Below are positions 27,156 through 35,976 of a stretch of 64,000 nucleotides of DNA, in pieces. The DNA lies in the NCBI RefSeq assembly GCF_014200575.1, contig NZ_JACHBZ010000005.1:248001-312000 (forward strand), written 5' to 3'. This stretch comes from Mucilaginibacter saanensis (GTDB lineage: Bacteria > Bacteroidota > Bacteroidia > Sphingobacteriales > Sphingobacteriaceae). The position numbers and the translations under genes are program-made. The notes under the pieces are model-generated. The model did no database searches. It was not told the origin of the DNA and was given only the letters and a program-made list of their open reading frames with translations. How positions within the stretch are numbered: the first letter of the stretch is position 1; each line of letters begins with the position of its first letter.

Positions 27156-27563
27156 TTATTTGAATTTTTGACTGAAAGCAGCCAGTGTAATAGTGTTTAA
27201 TTTGTTGAAAATGGCGTTGTCCACGTCTTGGGCAAGGGTGTTTAAATGCTGGTTGATCTGCCTGCCCACCGGACACGCTGGGTTAGGCATGTTTTTAGCC
27301 TGCCCTAACGGCGGCTGATGTTTAATGGCTTTATACACATCACTAAAAAATATCTTATGCGCAGGCAGCCCCAAAGTATAGCCACCTGCTTTGCCTTCTT
27401 TGCTGGTAATTAAACCAAAATTACGCAGGTTACTTATTTCTTTACGAACCAATGCCGGATTGATATTGATACTACCTGCAATATATTCAGATGAAAGTAA
27501 GTCGTCTGGAGCTGCGTCAAGAAGTGTAAGTATATGTATTGCTATTTGAAATTGCCCGTTCAT
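27156..27563 (-). CDS. Rrf2-family transcriptional regulator (YwnA-like)
   Basis: A 135-residue winged-helix regulator. The ATG at 27563 gives the family start MNGQFQIAIHILTLLD; a TTG further up lies inside the operator. The recognition region is SSEYIAGSININPALVRKEI and the wing is LITSKEGKAGGYTLG. The C-terminal part has one Cys (NPACPVGR), so the three-Cys Fe-S site of IscR/NsrR is missing; it is closer to the cluster-free YwnA type. It precedes the oxidoreductase gene, and both genes carry a matching palindrome near the start, pointing to autoregulation plus control of the neighbour. Confidence 0.88.
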   Translation of the reverse strand: MNGQFQIAIHILTLLDAAPDDLLSSEYIAGSININPALVRKEISNLRNFGLITSKEGKAGGYTLGLPAHKIFFSDVYKAIKHQPPLGQAKNMPNPACPVGRQINQHLNTLAQDVDNAIFNKLNTITLAAFSQKFK

Positions 27564-27595
27564 ACTGTAATTAAAAATATTACAGTACAAATATA
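27564..27595 (-). promoter_or_regulatory. Rrf2 promoter and operator candidate
   Basis: The palindrome (27564-27586) has perfect 8-bp arms ACTGTAAT and ATTACAGT around a 7-bp AT centre. Directly upstream on the minus strand is TATATTTG (27588-27595), a perfect -7 box, with TTG 21 bp further (27617-27619). A regulator bound here would cover the transcription start. Confidence 0.65.
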
Positions 27596-27874
27596 GGTAA
27601 CATAAAATTCTTTTTGCAAGTTTTTTTGTAATAATAGTGTTAAAATTACATCTTAATGGTAACTGCTATATTTAGTTAATTGAGAGTTAAATGGGTGAGT
27701 TAAAGCGACTTTAATAGGTGAATTTGCTCGATGAAACAGCTTTAAACGAAAAATGTTTTACTTATGTTCGCCTTTAAATAAAAAAATATTCAAATTAGTT
27801 GATAATTAGCGCAATAATAAATAATATTGCAAAGTAATTAACTTTCGCGAAACCTATACTATTATTAAAATCAC

Positions 27875-28216
27875 ATGAAAACACTTGGGAAAAAAATCAG
27901 ACTATTACGTCATCAAAAGGGGTGGAGCCAGGAGGATGTTGCAAAGCGATTAGATATCTCGATTCCTGCTTTTTCAAAAATTGAAACGGGGATAACTGAT
28001 ATCAATTTATCAAGACTTGAACAAATAGCAACTTTGTTTGAAATGTCAGTAGTTCAGCTGCTTACCTTTAATGATGCCGAGCAGGATCAAAAGTTTGTTA
28101 ACGAATTAGAAACTGTTAACAAGCGACTAATGGATCGCGAAACAGAAGTTATCGATTTACAAAAGAAAGTAATTGAATTGTTTGAAGAGTTAAGGCACTC
28201 TAAAGCAACTGCATAA
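27875..28216 (+). CDS. XRE-family regulator with C-terminal coiled coil
   Basis: A 113-residue DNA-binding protein. The helix-turn-helix (about 5-62) reads IRLLRHQKGWSQEDVAKRLD then SIPAFSKIETGITDINLSRL. The rest (about 70-110) is a predicted coiled coil with heptad-like leucines (FVNELETVNKRLMDRETEVI then DLQKKVIELFEELR), likely a dimerisation helix. No enzyme or toxin partner is adjacent, so this is a stand-alone regulator of unknown target. It faces a convergent gene 25 bp away. Confidence 0.85.
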   Translation: MKTLGKKIRLLRHQKGWSQEDVAKRLDISIPAFSKIETGITDINLSRLEQIATLFEMSVVQLLTFNDAEQDQKFVNELETVNKRLMDRETEVIDLQKKVIELFEELRHSKATA

Positions 28217-28241
28217 ATTGATGCCCGGTTAACCCCCGGGC

Positions 28242-29363
28242 TTATTCAAAAATATAACGCATTGTTAAATGCTTTTTGCCAAATGTGGCTCCCACAGCGC
28301 TATGTATAGCAAGCATTTTGTCGTTAAAATCACCTACCCAAGATAGTTCAAGTTCGTCGTATTGCTTTAAAGGCAATACATATTCTTTGAGTTTAATAAA
28401 TATGGCCGATTCAAGGCCGTGTTTCTGAAACTTTTGTTTGGTACCCATAACTACAGCCCTCATCCGCGACACGCCTTTCCACCGGTGATATAAAAACTTA
28501 AGTTTCCCAATCAGGTCGAGTTTCCCGTCGGTAGGTTTCAGCATTTGGTTGGCATCGGGCAAAATGATAATAAACGATGCTGGCTCATTATCAATATAAG
28601 CAAACCATATCAGTTTTTCATCCATCAGGGGCTTCATTTTCACAAAGCTTTCGGCAATGGTAGCGTGGGTGATCGGAACAAAGTTTTCAAAATCGCGCCA
28701 GGCATCGTTATAGATCTCAATAAAGTCGGCAGCGAATTTTTCCATTTCCTTTATTTTGAAATGCCTGAATTCGTACCCCGGTTTTTTAATTACCCAGTTG
28801 GCAATTTTGGTAAACCGTTCAGAAAAAGGCTTATGCACATCCAGGTGATTGGTAATCTGCTCATACTGGGTTTTAAAGCCATACGCTTCAAAAAAAGCTT
28901 TGTAATACGGAGGATTGTAGTTCATGCCGTAAGAGGGATGTGTAAAGCCCTCCACCAGAAGCCCCCAGAAATTATCGTTTTCGCCAAAGTTAATGGGGCC
29001 ATCCATAGCCTGCATGCCGTTGGCCTGCAGCCATTGTTTTGCGATATTAAACAGTAAAAAGGCCGCCTGTTGGTCATCAATGCACTCAAAAAAGCCCATG
29101 CCGCCGGTTGGCTGGTCATAATGGTAGGCCTTTTTATTATTGATGAATGCTGCAACCCGGCCAATTAGCTGGCCTTTATCATTGGTAAGTATCCAGCGGG
29201 TGCATTTACCGTCCTGATGAAAGTTGTTTTTTGCCGGATCAAACACTGCTTCCACATCATTATCAAGCGGGCAAACCCAGGTGTCATCATCTTTATAAAT
29301 AATGCGGGCTACGCTTAAAAAGGCTTTTTTTGAGGCTTTATCTTTTACTTCTGTTACCGTCAT
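28242..29363 (-). CDS. GNAT-fold protein, tandem acyltransferase-like
   Basis: A 373-residue protein related to a family often annotated as GNAT or YghO-like. The ATG at 29363 is preferred because the longer frame starts inside the terminator hairpin of the upstream gene. The first half has TVTEVKDKASKKAFLSVARI, GRVAAFINNKKAYHYDQPTG then GFFECIDDQQAAFLLF, and GMNYNPPYYKAFFEAYGFKT, a GNAT-like pattern. The second half has a further acyltransferase-like segment (LIWFAYIDNEPASFIIILPD) and LELSWVGDFNDKMLAIHSAV near the end. The acceptor is unknown. It is not clearly linked to either neighbour. Confidence 0.65.
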   Translation of the reverse strand: MTVTEVKDKASKKAFLSVARIIYKDDDTWVCPLDNDVEAVFDPAKNNFHQDGKCTRWILTNDKGQLIGRVAAFINNKKAYHYDQPTGGMGFFECIDDQQAAFLLFNIAKQWLQANGMQAMDGPINFGENDNFWGLLVEGFTHPSYGMNYNPPYYKAFFEAYGFKTQYEQITNHLDVHKPFSERFTKIANWVIKKPGYEFRHFKIKEMEKFAADFIEIYNDAWRDFENFVPITHATIAESFVKMKPLMDEKLIWFAYIDNEPASFIIILPDANQMLKPTDGKLDLIGKLKFLYHRWKGVSRMRAVVMGTKQKFQKHGLESAIFIKLKEYVLPLKQYDELELSWVGDFNDKMLAIHSAVGATFGKKHLTMRYIFE

Positions 29364-29391
29364 AGGGAGTATTGCTGGCAGCGCTAAATAT

Positions 29392-29431
29392 AAAAAAGCA
29401 TTCAGCGGCATGCGCTGAATGCTTTAAAAAA
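29392..29431. terminator. Terminator of the acidic-protein gene
   Basis: AGCATTCAGC pairs with GCTGAATGCT around GGCATGC, with A-rich and T-rich flanks on each side, 21 bp beyond the stop of the minus-strand acidic-protein gene. Confidence 0.75.
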
Positions 29432-29451
29432 ATAGATATGTATCTTAAGAT

Positions 29452-29652
29452 TTAAAAATCGTCGTCGTCTTCATCATCAAATGAATCATAACCTCTGCCC
29501 AGATCATCATCTAAAGGGCCATCAAAATCATCCTCATCCTCATCAACTACTTTTTTCTTTGTTTTTGGATCAAGTAATTGATCGTCATCATCGTCGTTAT
29601 CATCTTCTGAGTTGTCGATCTTCTTCGTGGTCGGTTTTTTTGGCGTTCCCAT
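29452..29652 (-). CDS. Small highly acidic protein
   Basis: A 66-residue protein with a basic, Thr/Lys-rich head (MGTPKKPTTKKIDNS) followed by long runs of Asp and Glu, including EDDNDDDDDQLLDPKTKKK and SFDDEDDDDF at the C-terminus. It is certainly disordered and strongly negatively charged. No domain is recognised. It has its own hairpin terminator and lies alone in a 380-bp region, which supports it being a real gene. A nucleic-acid mimic or a chaperone-like role is possible but unsupported. Confidence 0.7.
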   Translation of the reverse strand: MGTPKKPTTKKIDNSEDDNDDDDDQLLDPKTKKKVVDEDEDDFDGPLDDDLGRGYDSFDDEDDDDF

Positions 29653-29791
29653 TGCAACGGATTTTATTTGTAAAACTTTATCAATAATAATTTAAATCAG
29701 TTTAAAAGTATCAATTTTTTCAGCTACTTCCTTTACTTAATTGAATAGTAAAAATAATTAAAATCATTTTTATTAAAAATATCTTTTAAAA

Positions 29792-30343
29792 TTATTCTGT
29801 CTGTTCGCCAATCGTTACGGAATTGCTTGTAAAATCCTTAATTTGAGGTAATTCCTGTATGCTGTTTATTCCAAAATAATCCATGAACATGCCACTGGTG
29901 CCGTATAGTATGGGTTTTCCGAGTGCTTCCGACTTCCCAATAATAGCTATTAGCTCTTTTTCAAGCAGTTTTTGTATGGAGTAATCACAGTTTACGCCGC
30001 GTATTTGCTCTACATCAGTTTTGGTTACCGGCTGTTTGTAGGCTATAATGGACAGGGTTTCTAAAGCGGCCTGACTCAGCCGTTTTTTTGAGCGCTGCAA
30101 TTGCAGTAAGTTAATAACCGGGTGGTATTTCTTTTTGGTAAAAAACTGGTAACCGTTACCAATTTTTACCAATTCAATGGCCAGGTTATCGTCGCTGTAT
30201 TTATGTTGTATGGCGTTGATGCTGTCAGTAACCTCTTCGTTGGTAAAATCGCGCTCAAATGCAGCCTGAAGACAGTATAGGATCTCCTCCATGCGGATGC
30301 CCTGCTCTGATGCAAAAATTAATGCTTCAATATAATACTCCAT
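29792..30343 (-). CDS. scpB: Segregation and condensation protein B
   Basis: A 183-residue kleisin-associated subunit of the SMC-ScpAB condensin, needed for chromosome segregation. It consists of two winged-helix domains: the first includes EYYIEALIFASEQGIRMEEI, the second the conserved run LSQAALETLSIIAYKQPVTK then EQIRGVNCDYSIQKLLEKEL and GKPILYGTSGMFMDYFGI. Length is typical for the short Bacteroidota form. scpA and smc are not adjacent. It precedes a mirrored repeat that separates it from mqnC. Confidence 0.94.
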   Translation of the reverse strand: MEYYIEALIFASEQGIRMEEILYCLQAAFERDFTNEEVTDSINAIQHKYSDDNLAIELVKIGNGYQFFTKKKYHPVINLLQLQRSKKRLSQAALETLSIIAYKQPVTKTDVEQIRGVNCDYSIQKLLEKELIAIIGKSEALGKPILYGTSGMFMDYFGINSIQELPQIKDFTSNSVTIGEQTE

Positions 30344-30354
30344 GGTTGGTTAAG

Positions 30355-30462
30355 TAGTGAGTGGCGAGTAGTGAATAGTGAGTGGTGAATAGTGAGTGGT
30401 GAATAGTGAATGTTTTTTTTAAAATACGCAAGGCACTCACTATTCACCACTCGCCACTTACC
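30355..30462. repeat. Mirrored low-complexity repeat between scpB and mqnC
   Basis: Several imperfect copies of GTGAATAGTGAGTG on the left and the complementary CACTCACTATTCACC and ACTCGCCACTTACC on the right make a long hairpin around an AT-rich centre. It fills nearly the entire gap. Confidence 0.6.
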
Positions 30463-31587
30463 TTAATAATTTATTACCTGTTCTTCAATTTCGGCAGGAA
30501 TATCGCGCCAGTCGTATTTTTGGGTGCGCAGCTGGGGTTCAAAACCGGCCTCAATAATTGATTCCTGGATGCCTTTGGCTGTAAACCTGTGCGGTGCACC
30601 GGCAGCCGATACTACGTTTTCCTCAATCATAATAGAGCCAAAATCATTGGCCCCGGCATGTAAGCACAACTGGGCCACCTGTTTACCCACCGTTAGCCAT
30701 GATGCCTGTATATTTTTCACGTTGGGCAGCATAATGCGGCTCAATGCTATCATACGGATGTATTCGTCGCCGGTTACGTTGTTGGTAATGCCCCTCACTT
30801 TACGCAGCAGGGTACCATCGTCCTGAAAAGGCCATGGTATAAAGGCCACAAAGCCGTGATGCCCTTCGGGTTTTTCTGACTGAACTTCCCTTATCCAAAC
30901 CAGGTGCTCAAAACGCTCTTCAATGGTTTCAATATGCCCAAACATCATGGTGGCCGATGTTGGCAGGTTAAGCTGGTGCGCTGCACGCATAACATCCAGC
31001 CACTCTTTACCGCCACATTTACCTTTTGATATGAGGCGACGCACACGGTCGTTCAGAATCTCGGCACCTGCACCGGGTAATGAATCCAAGCCGGCTTGCT
31101 GCATGGCCCTCAGCACATCAATATGGGTCATGCCCTCCAATTTGGCTACGTGCGCAATTTCCGGCGGACCTAACGAATGCAGTTTTAACTTCGGATACAG
31201 CTGTTTCAGTTCCCTAAATAAATCGGTATAGAACTGCAATCCCAGATCGGGGTGGTGCCCGCCCTGTAGCAGCAACTGGTCGCCGCCGTAACGGAAAGTT
31301 TCCTCTATTTTCTTTTTATAGGTTTCAATATCAGTGATATAGCTATCCTCATGGCCGGGCCTGCGGAAAAAGTTACAGAACTTGCAATTGGCTATACAAA
31401 CATTGGTAGTATTAACATTACGATCAATCTGCCAGGTAACTTTGCCATGCGGAACCTGCTTTTTACGCAGTTCGTTGGCCGTGTACATGAGGTCGGCAGT
31501 GGATGCATTGTTATATAGGAAAACGCCCTCATCCTGGGTTAAAAAATCAAACCGCAAAGCGCGTTGCAACAGATCGGCTGTGTTCAT
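30463..31587 (-). CDS. mqnC: Cyclic dehypoxanthinyl futalosine synthase
   Basis: A 374-residue radical-SAM enzyme of the futalosine route to menaquinone, cyclising dehypoxanthine futalosine. The cluster-binding cysteines are C64, C68 and C71 (NVCIANCKFCNFFR). Further runs LLLQGGHHPDLGLQFYTDLF, GLDSLPGAGAEILNDRVRR and TATMMFGHIE-like SATMMFGHIET match MqnC better than MqnE. Length is typical. The other mqn genes are not in the window. Menaquinone is probably the respiratory quinone of this organism. Confidence 0.9.
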   Translation of the reverse strand: MNTADLLQRALRFDFLTQDEGVFLYNNASTADLMYTANELRKKQVPHGKVTWQIDRNVNTTNVCIANCKFCNFFRRPGHEDSYITDIETYKKKIEETFRYGGDQLLLQGGHHPDLGLQFYTDLFRELKQLYPKLKLHSLGPPEIAHVAKLEGMTHIDVLRAMQQAGLDSLPGAGAEILNDRVRRLISKGKCGGKEWLDVMRAAHQLNLPTSATMMFGHIETIEERFEHLVWIREVQSEKPEGHHGFVAFIPWPFQDDGTLLRKVRGITNNVTGDEYIRMIALSRIMLPNVKNIQASWLTVGKQVAQLCLHAGANDFGSIMIEENVVSAAGAPHRFTAKGIQESIIEAGFEPQLRTQKYDWRDIPAEIEEQVINY

Positions 31588-31942
31588 TTAACAAAGATAA
31601 AGCTTTAGGTTATTAATAGTTTAATATAGCCCGCAAGATTGACAAATTAATGAAAGAACGATTTTCCGGAAAGCTGCATTTTAAAAATTCCGGATTTTCG
31701 GACAGATATTTCCGCCCACCCTGGACGAAAACTTTTTAAACCTATTATTTTGATATAAAACCATTCAAAAACTATTGAAAATCACCCTAAAAACATTGAA
31801 ATATGATGAAAACTTACCGGTTTTGATGCTTTTTGTTGCGTTTTTGATGGGTTTTGAGAGCTTTAAAAAGTATTAAGATATTGATAGATAAAAGATTACA
31901 TACCGGTTGGTCGGTTTTTGAGCTTTTGGGTGCTGAACCAAA

Positions 31943-31978
31943 CAGCCCGGCGTTTCTGATTATAAGAACGCCGGGCTG
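31943..31978. repeat. GC-rich hairpin
   Basis: CAGCCCGGCGTT pairs perfectly with AACGCCGGGCTG, extended by two more pairs past a bulge. There is no T-tract, so it may be a repeat or a barrier hairpin. Confidence 0.6.
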
Positions 31979-32099
31979 CTACTGGTATAAATATACCGAA
32001 AATTTTTGGAATAGTTGTAAAGTGGGAGTGGGTTAATTATGTGATAATTAAACTGTGGACTTTGAATTCCGCAGAGCTTATTGAACCATCCCACCGCTT

Positions 32100-32172
32100 G
32101 TCATTCGGAACGAAGGATCTATTTTGGGTCATGCATAATTGTTAATAGATCCTTCACTCCGTTCAGGATGAC
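32100..32172. repeat. Dispersed palindromic element F, copy 2
   Basis: Begins GTCATTCGGAACGAAGGATC and ends AGATCCTTCACTCCGTTCAG then GATGAC, giving a long imperfect hairpin like the copy at 17968-18044. Confidence 0.65.
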
Positions 32173-32219
32173 AAGGAGGATATTTTCCGAGCCAAAGGCG
32201 CATCTACTTCTGCGAAGAG

Positions 32220-32639
32220 CTATTCTGTTTCCAGTTGGAGAATCACTTTCCTTTCTCCATTATTATAATAGCCAATTCTTACATACAAATTTGATTTGAT
32301 AACTCCTCCGTGGGATGCAGCATTGTTATATCCGCCAATTCCTATTTGTTGATAATCTGAAAAAACAAATCCAACACCATTGACCTCAAATGTCTCATCT
32401 GCGTGCCCTTCATACGGCATAGAACAATATTTCATAACTCTCCCCTCAACAAACAAAAGGTCTTTACTATTATATATTTCACGGTTTTCTATATAGCTTT
32501 TAGTTGAGAGCCATGCTACCAATAAAAATATGGCTCCTGTAGTCATAATCCCTATTATTGTAACGCCATCATTATTCTTTTGAAAAAAAATGAAAAAAAG
32601 TATGACGCAGACAAAGGCAATCCCAAGTAAAACAAGCAT
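32220..32639 (-). CDS. Hypothetical two-span membrane protein
   Basis: A 139-residue protein from the only in-frame ATG (32639); the open frame extends 29 codons upstream to a TTG without recognisable sequence. It starts with two hydrophobic segments, about 2-20 (LVLLGIAFVCVILFFIFF) and 28-48 (VTIIGIMTTGAIFLLVAWL), then a soluble C-terminal domain with VEGRVMKYCSMPYEGHADET, FEVNGVGFVFSDYQQIGIGG and SNLYVRIGYYNNGERKVIL. The C-terminal part looks like a small beta domain seen in uncharacterised Bacteroidota proteins. Function unknown. Confidence 0.55.
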   Translation of the reverse strand: MLVLLGIAFVCVILFFIFFQKNNDGVTIIGIMTTGAIFLLVAWLSTKSYIENREIYNSKDLLFVEGRVMKYCSMPYEGHADETFEVNGVGFVFSDYQQIGIGGYNNAASHGGVIKSNLYVRIGYYNNGERKVILQLETE

Positions 32640-32756
32640 TAACAAGTTCGGAATAGCCTCTGTAACGCGATAAACTAAATGCAAATGAGGGATTTTTTCC
32701 CTTAACCGCCACGCGTGCACCAGCAAGGGTCTTTAATATACGTTGGCCCCTCCGCG

Positions 32757-32852
32757 CGTCATCGCGAGCGAAGCGCGGCAACCGCGAACTATAAAAAGCT
32801 GTTCTGCGTAGTTCGCGATTGCTTCGTCGTACCTCCTCGCAATGACATGGTT
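32757..32852. repeat. Dispersed element with GTCATCGCGAGCGAAGC end
   Basis: Begins GTCATCGCGAGCGAAGCGCG and ends ATTGCTTCGTCGTACCTCCTC then GCAATGAC (given as two runs), with a nested GCGAACTA / TAGTTCGC pair in the middle. It is a compound hairpin; read in frame it yields the CHCEEVRRSNRELRR peptide common to such repeats in many genomes. Confidence 0.7.
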
Positions 32853-32920
32853 TATTAATTTCTTCTGTCACCTCCCCTGCTGTACACGTGTACAGGGTTT
32901 GCTTTATCAGGGTGGATTTT

Positions 32921-34912
32921 TTATTTCACCTTTAGTGTGTTATTCTTTCTGTCCAGATCGGGGAGGGCGTTGTCCGGGTCAATGGTTACGCTTTCTGCTT
33001 CCTGGGTTGTGGGCAGGGTAAGGGTGATCTGTTTGTTTTGCAGCCAGGTTTCAACGGGCAGGTAGGTGCGTTTTTTACTGCCGTCCTTATACTTTACTTC
33101 AATGGTGAAAGGCATGGGCAGTTTTTCTTTATTTACCACGGTGATGCTGACACCTTTTGCTCCTTTATCATCAACCTGTTTGGCGTCAATGAGGGCAAGA
33201 TCAAGTGTCCAGTTGTTGTAGAACCAGCCTTTCCAAAACCAGCTCAGGTCCTCGCCGGCGGCACTTTCTATCGATCTGAAAAAGTCATCGGGCTGCGGGT
33301 GTTTGTAGGCCCACTGGTGTATGTAATTACGGAAAGCATAATCAAAGCGGTCTTTCCCCAAAATTTGTTCGCGCAGTAAAACCAGGCCAAAGGCAGGTTT
33401 ATAGTACGTGAACGGATGGCGGTATTTTTCGCTGATGGCGTCAGGAGCGGTCATAATAGTTGGCGAACCCGGGTCTGTCATGAAGGGGATGATCTCATCG
33501 GCAGGGTTACCGCCATGTTCGGCATACTCGCTGTCGCGTTTCGGCGCAAACTCGCCCTTGTTAAAGGCGTCAGAGGCATATATGTCAATAAAGGTATTCA
33601 GGCCTTCATCCATCCAGGCAAAACGGCGCTCGTCAGATCCTACTATCATCGGGAACCAGTTGTGCCCAATTTCATGTGCGGTTACCCAGTATAGCACAGC
33701 GCCTTTATCGGTAATACCGTCAAACACAATGCCCGGATACTCCATACCGCCGGCTATACCGGCCTCGTTAACGGCAACGGGATAGGGGTAAACAAACCAT
33801 TTTTCAGAAAAGTATTCGATTGATTTTTTCAGATACTCGGTTGCACGACCCCAGGCATCATTGCCATAGCTTTCGGCAGGGTACACGCTCATGGCCAATG
33901 ATTTTTTACCGCCGGGGAGGTTTACCCGTGCAGCATCCCATATAAAGGCTTTTGACGCGCCAAACGCCACATCGCGGGTGTTGAGCATTTTAAAGTGCCA
34001 GGTAAGCGTACCCTTTTGCGCCGGGCGACTGGCAGGGTCGTTCACCTCCGCCAGATCGCGGATCATAACGGTTTTGTCACTGCTGCGGGCGGCATCAAGA
34101 CGTGCAATTTGCTTGGCGGTAAGCACCTCTTTAGGATTCTGTAACTCGCCCGATCCGGCTACTATCATATCCCATGGAACGGTTACGCTGTAGTCAATGT
34201 CGCCATAGTCTAAATAAAACTCACCGCTGCCCAAAAATGGCAGGGTATCCCATCCGCGACTATCATCATAAACGCACATCCGCGGAAACCATTGGGCAAT
34301 TTCATAAATCTTGCCATTTTTGGTATCGGTATAATCTGTACGCCCGCCAAAAGCGCCGGGGATGCTGTAATGGTATTTGATTTTTAAACGTACCGTGCCC
34401 TTGTTAGGTAAAACGGCGCCCGGCAGGCGTACCTGCATGCGGGTATCGGTGATTACAAAGGGCACCTGTTTAACAACGCCGCCTTGCTCCACTGCAACAG
34501 ATTCAATCTGATAGCCATCGGTATGGTCCTTTAAGGCCGGGGCGGCGCCGGTAACAAAGTTGGAGCGGGCATCTTTTTTGTAAGTGTTTTGATCAAGCTG
34601 CAGCCACAGGTATTGCAGTTGGTCGGGACTGTTGTTGGTATAGTCAATAATTTCGGTACCGCTTATGGTTTTGCTAAGGGTATCCAGCTTTACATTTAGG
34701 GTATAACTGGCACGGTTTTGCCAGTATTTTGGTCCCGGGTTGCCGTTAGCTGCATGAAAGTCATTCCCTTTTTCGCTATAGAACTGCGGCGAAAATGCCG
34801 CTGCAGGATTGTAGTTTGAAGTGGTATCGTCGGGATTAATCTTGCCTTTTTGAGCTTGCACATGCAGTGCCAAAACAGCAAGTAACCCCAGGCTGGTAAA
34901 TTTTAATTTCAT
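32921..34912 (-). CDS. M1-family metallopeptidase (aminopeptidase)
   Basis: A 663-residue exported zinc aminopeptidase. The signal peptide is [21 protein letters not shown]. The N-terminal beta domain (about 60-310) has the long saddle-like strands ([20 protein letters not shown]). The catalytic domain contains the exopeptidase GxMEN-equivalent GGMEYPG and the zinc site H413-E-x-x-H417 in [20 protein letters not shown], with the third ligand E436 in [10 protein letters not shown]. It probably trims peptides in the periplasm. It lacks a C-terminal T9SS sorting domain. Confidence 0.92.
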   Translation of the reverse strand: MKLKFTSLGLLAVLALHVQAQKGKINPDDTTSNYNPAAAFSPQFYSEKGNDFHAANGNPGPKYWQNRASYTLNVKLDTLSKTISGTEIIDYTNNSPDQLQYLWLQLDQNTYKKDARSNFVTGAAPALKDHTDGYQIESVAVEQGGVVKQVPFVITDTRMQVRLPGAVLPNKGTVRLKIKYHYSIPGAFGGRTDYTDTKNGKIYEIAQWFPRMCVYDDSRGWDTLPFLGSGEFYLDYGDIDYSVTVPWDMIVAGSGELQNPKEVLTAKQIARLDAARSSDKTVMIRDLAEVNDPASRPAQKGTLTWHFKMLNTRDVAFGASKAFIWDAARVNLPGGKKSLAMSVYPAESYGNDAWGRATEYLKKSIEYFSEKWFVYPYPVAVNEAGIAGGMEYPGIVFDGITDKGAVLYWVTAHEIGHNWFPMIVGSDERRFAWMDEGLNTFIDIYASDAFNKGEFAPKRDSEYAEHGGNPADEIIPFMTDPGSPTIMTAPDAISEKYRHPFTYYKPAFGLVLLREQILGKDRFDYAFRNYIHQWAYKHPQPDDFFRSIESAAGEDLSWFWKGWFYNNWTLDLALIDAKQVDDKGAKGVSITVVNKEKLPMPFTIEVKYKDGSKKRTYLPVETWLQNKQITLTLPTTQEAESVTIDPDNALPDLDRKNNTLKVK

Positions 34913-34996
34913 ATAGCGTATTTAAGCTCCCAATATACAAAGGATGACTGTAAAATTTGCGGGAGTTTTAAAATGATGACAGCTGGTTGAAGCTAT

Positions 34997-35490
34997 AGGT
35001 CGGCGAAGACTCACCCGATCTTCGCTGCGCTGGATCACCCTCTATACGGCTTTGCCGTAAAGAGGGTTTGTTGGAGTCGGAGGGATAATGTTGTGTAGGT
35101 CGGCGAAGACTCACCCGATCTTCGCTGCGCTGGATCACCCTCTCTACGGCTTTGCCGTAAAGAGGCTTTGTTGGAGTCGGAGGGATAATGTTGTGTAGGT
35201 CGGCGAAGACTCACCCGATCTTCGCTGCGCTGGATCACCCTCTCTACGGCTTTGCCGTAAAGAGGCTTTGTTGGAGTCGGAGGGATAATGTTGTGTAGGT
35301 CGGCGAAGACTCACCCGATCTTCGCTGCGCTGGATCACCCTCTATACGGCAAAGCCGTAGAGAGGGTTTGGAAGTCGGAAGGATAATGATGTGTAGGTCG
35401 GAGAAGACTCACCCGATCTTCGCTGCGCTGGATCACCCTCTCTACGACTTTGCCGTAAAGAGGTTTTTGGGAGAAAGAATAATGCCAAAA
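34997..35490. repeat. Tandem array of 100-bp units
   Basis: Five head-to-tail units start at 34997, 35097, 35197, 35297 and 35395; the first three are exactly 100 bp, the fourth is 98 bp and the fifth diverges after about 75 bp. Each unit has AGGTCGGCGAAGACTCACCC, then GATCTTCGCTGCGCTGGATC, then a hairpin TACGGC-TTT-GCCGTA inside CCTCT/AGAGG arms, then a GGAGTCGGAGGGATAATG spacer. In the fourth unit the loop of the hairpin is inverted (GGCAAAGCC). Confidence 0.85.
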
Positions 35491-35577
35491 AGTGCCAAAA
35501 AAGGAAAAGTATGCAACCCTCTTTGCACCGAAGGTATAGAGAGGGCCGGCGAGCGAAGCGATGCCGGGGGGGAGTCG
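35404..35577 (+). repeat. Full-length palindromic element B, copy 1
   Basis: Starts GACTCACCCGATCTTCGCTG and ends GAGCGAAGCGATGCCGGGGG then GGAGTC. Inner hairpins are CTCTCTACGACTTTGCCGTA with AGAGG and ACCCTCTTTGCACCGAAGG with TATAGAGAGGG. The left half is the fifth unit of the tandem array; the right half occurs only here and in copy 2. Confidence 0.75.
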
Positions 35578-35579
35578 TT

Positions 35580-35942
35580 TTAGACTAATAGTATTTTCTT
35601 TATTGAATTTAGCACATGATCTATATCATTCAGAATTATTTCATTCTCAAATCTCAGTATTTGCAAGCCTAATGCAAGCATAACTTCATCCCTGTTTTTA
35701 TCATAATCTTTTTTAAATTGATGGATAGGGCCGTCAGCTTCAATTACCAATTTTGCTTCAGCACAATAAAAATCGGGGATGTAATAAATGTTTCTTCCTA
35801 AAATTGACTGTATATAAATGGGGTGTTGCCGAAGAAACTTCATTCCCTGGAGTTTTCTATTTCTAAGATTCTGCCATAGAATGCTCTCCGCTTTGGTTTC
35901 ACGGCGTCTTAATTCACGACATAGTTCTGTTATAGATGTCAT
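35580..35942 (-). CDS. DUF559 endonuclease-like protein, copy A
   Basis: A 120-residue protein of the DUF559 group, related to Vsr and other PD-(D/E)XK nucleases. Visible core: RRRETKAESILWQNLRN, KFLRQHPIYIQSILGRNIYY, the putative catalytic strand pair IPDFYCAEAKLVIEADG, then IHQFKKDYDKNRDEVMLALG and LQILRFENEIILND. Asp of PDFYC and Glu of VIEADG are the likely metal ligands. It is the same length as the DUF559 gene in the his operon and has the same motif spacing. It sits exactly between two copies of palindromic element B (ending 35577, starting 35977), with its stop codon 2 bp from the first. Confidence 0.85.
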   Translation of the reverse strand: MTSITELCRELRRRETKAESILWQNLRNRKLQGMKFLRQHPIYIQSILGRNIYYIPDFYCAEAKLVIEADGPIHQFKKDYDKNRDEVMLALGLQILRFENEIILNDIDHVLNSIKKILLV

Positions 35943-35976
35943 GTTTAAAAGTAATGAATAGTTTTAGAATTCTACT

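Larger units (their letters stand above)
31588..32219. other. Gene-free stretch with hairpins
   Basis: About 630 bp. It holds a strong GC-rich hairpin (31943-31978) and a dispersed element F copy (32100-32172). The remainder is AT-rich with no recognised gene; short plus-strand frames at 31854 and 32081 run through the hairpins. Confidence 0.6.

Noticed and set aside
32572..32871. A 99-codon minus-strand frame containing CHCEEVRRSNRELRR
   Set aside because: The peptide is the known translated form of a dispersed hairpin repeat and the frame runs antisense to nothing conserved; the gene at 32220-32639 in another frame is preferred.
35035..35338. Overlapping short reading frames coding for a repeated peptide (SSPTYTTLSLRL)
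   Set aside because: They are translations of the 100-bp tandem DNA repeat, not proteins under selection.
34991..35490. The 100-bp array as a CRISPR
   Set aside because: Units are contiguous and nearly identical along their whole length, with no variable spacers and no cas genes nearby; the unit is too long for a CRISPR repeat.
35580..35942. DUF559 copy A as a very-short-patch repair (Vsr) gene
   Set aside because: No cytosine methyltransferase is adjacent and the protein lacks the zinc-binding cysteines typical of Vsr.
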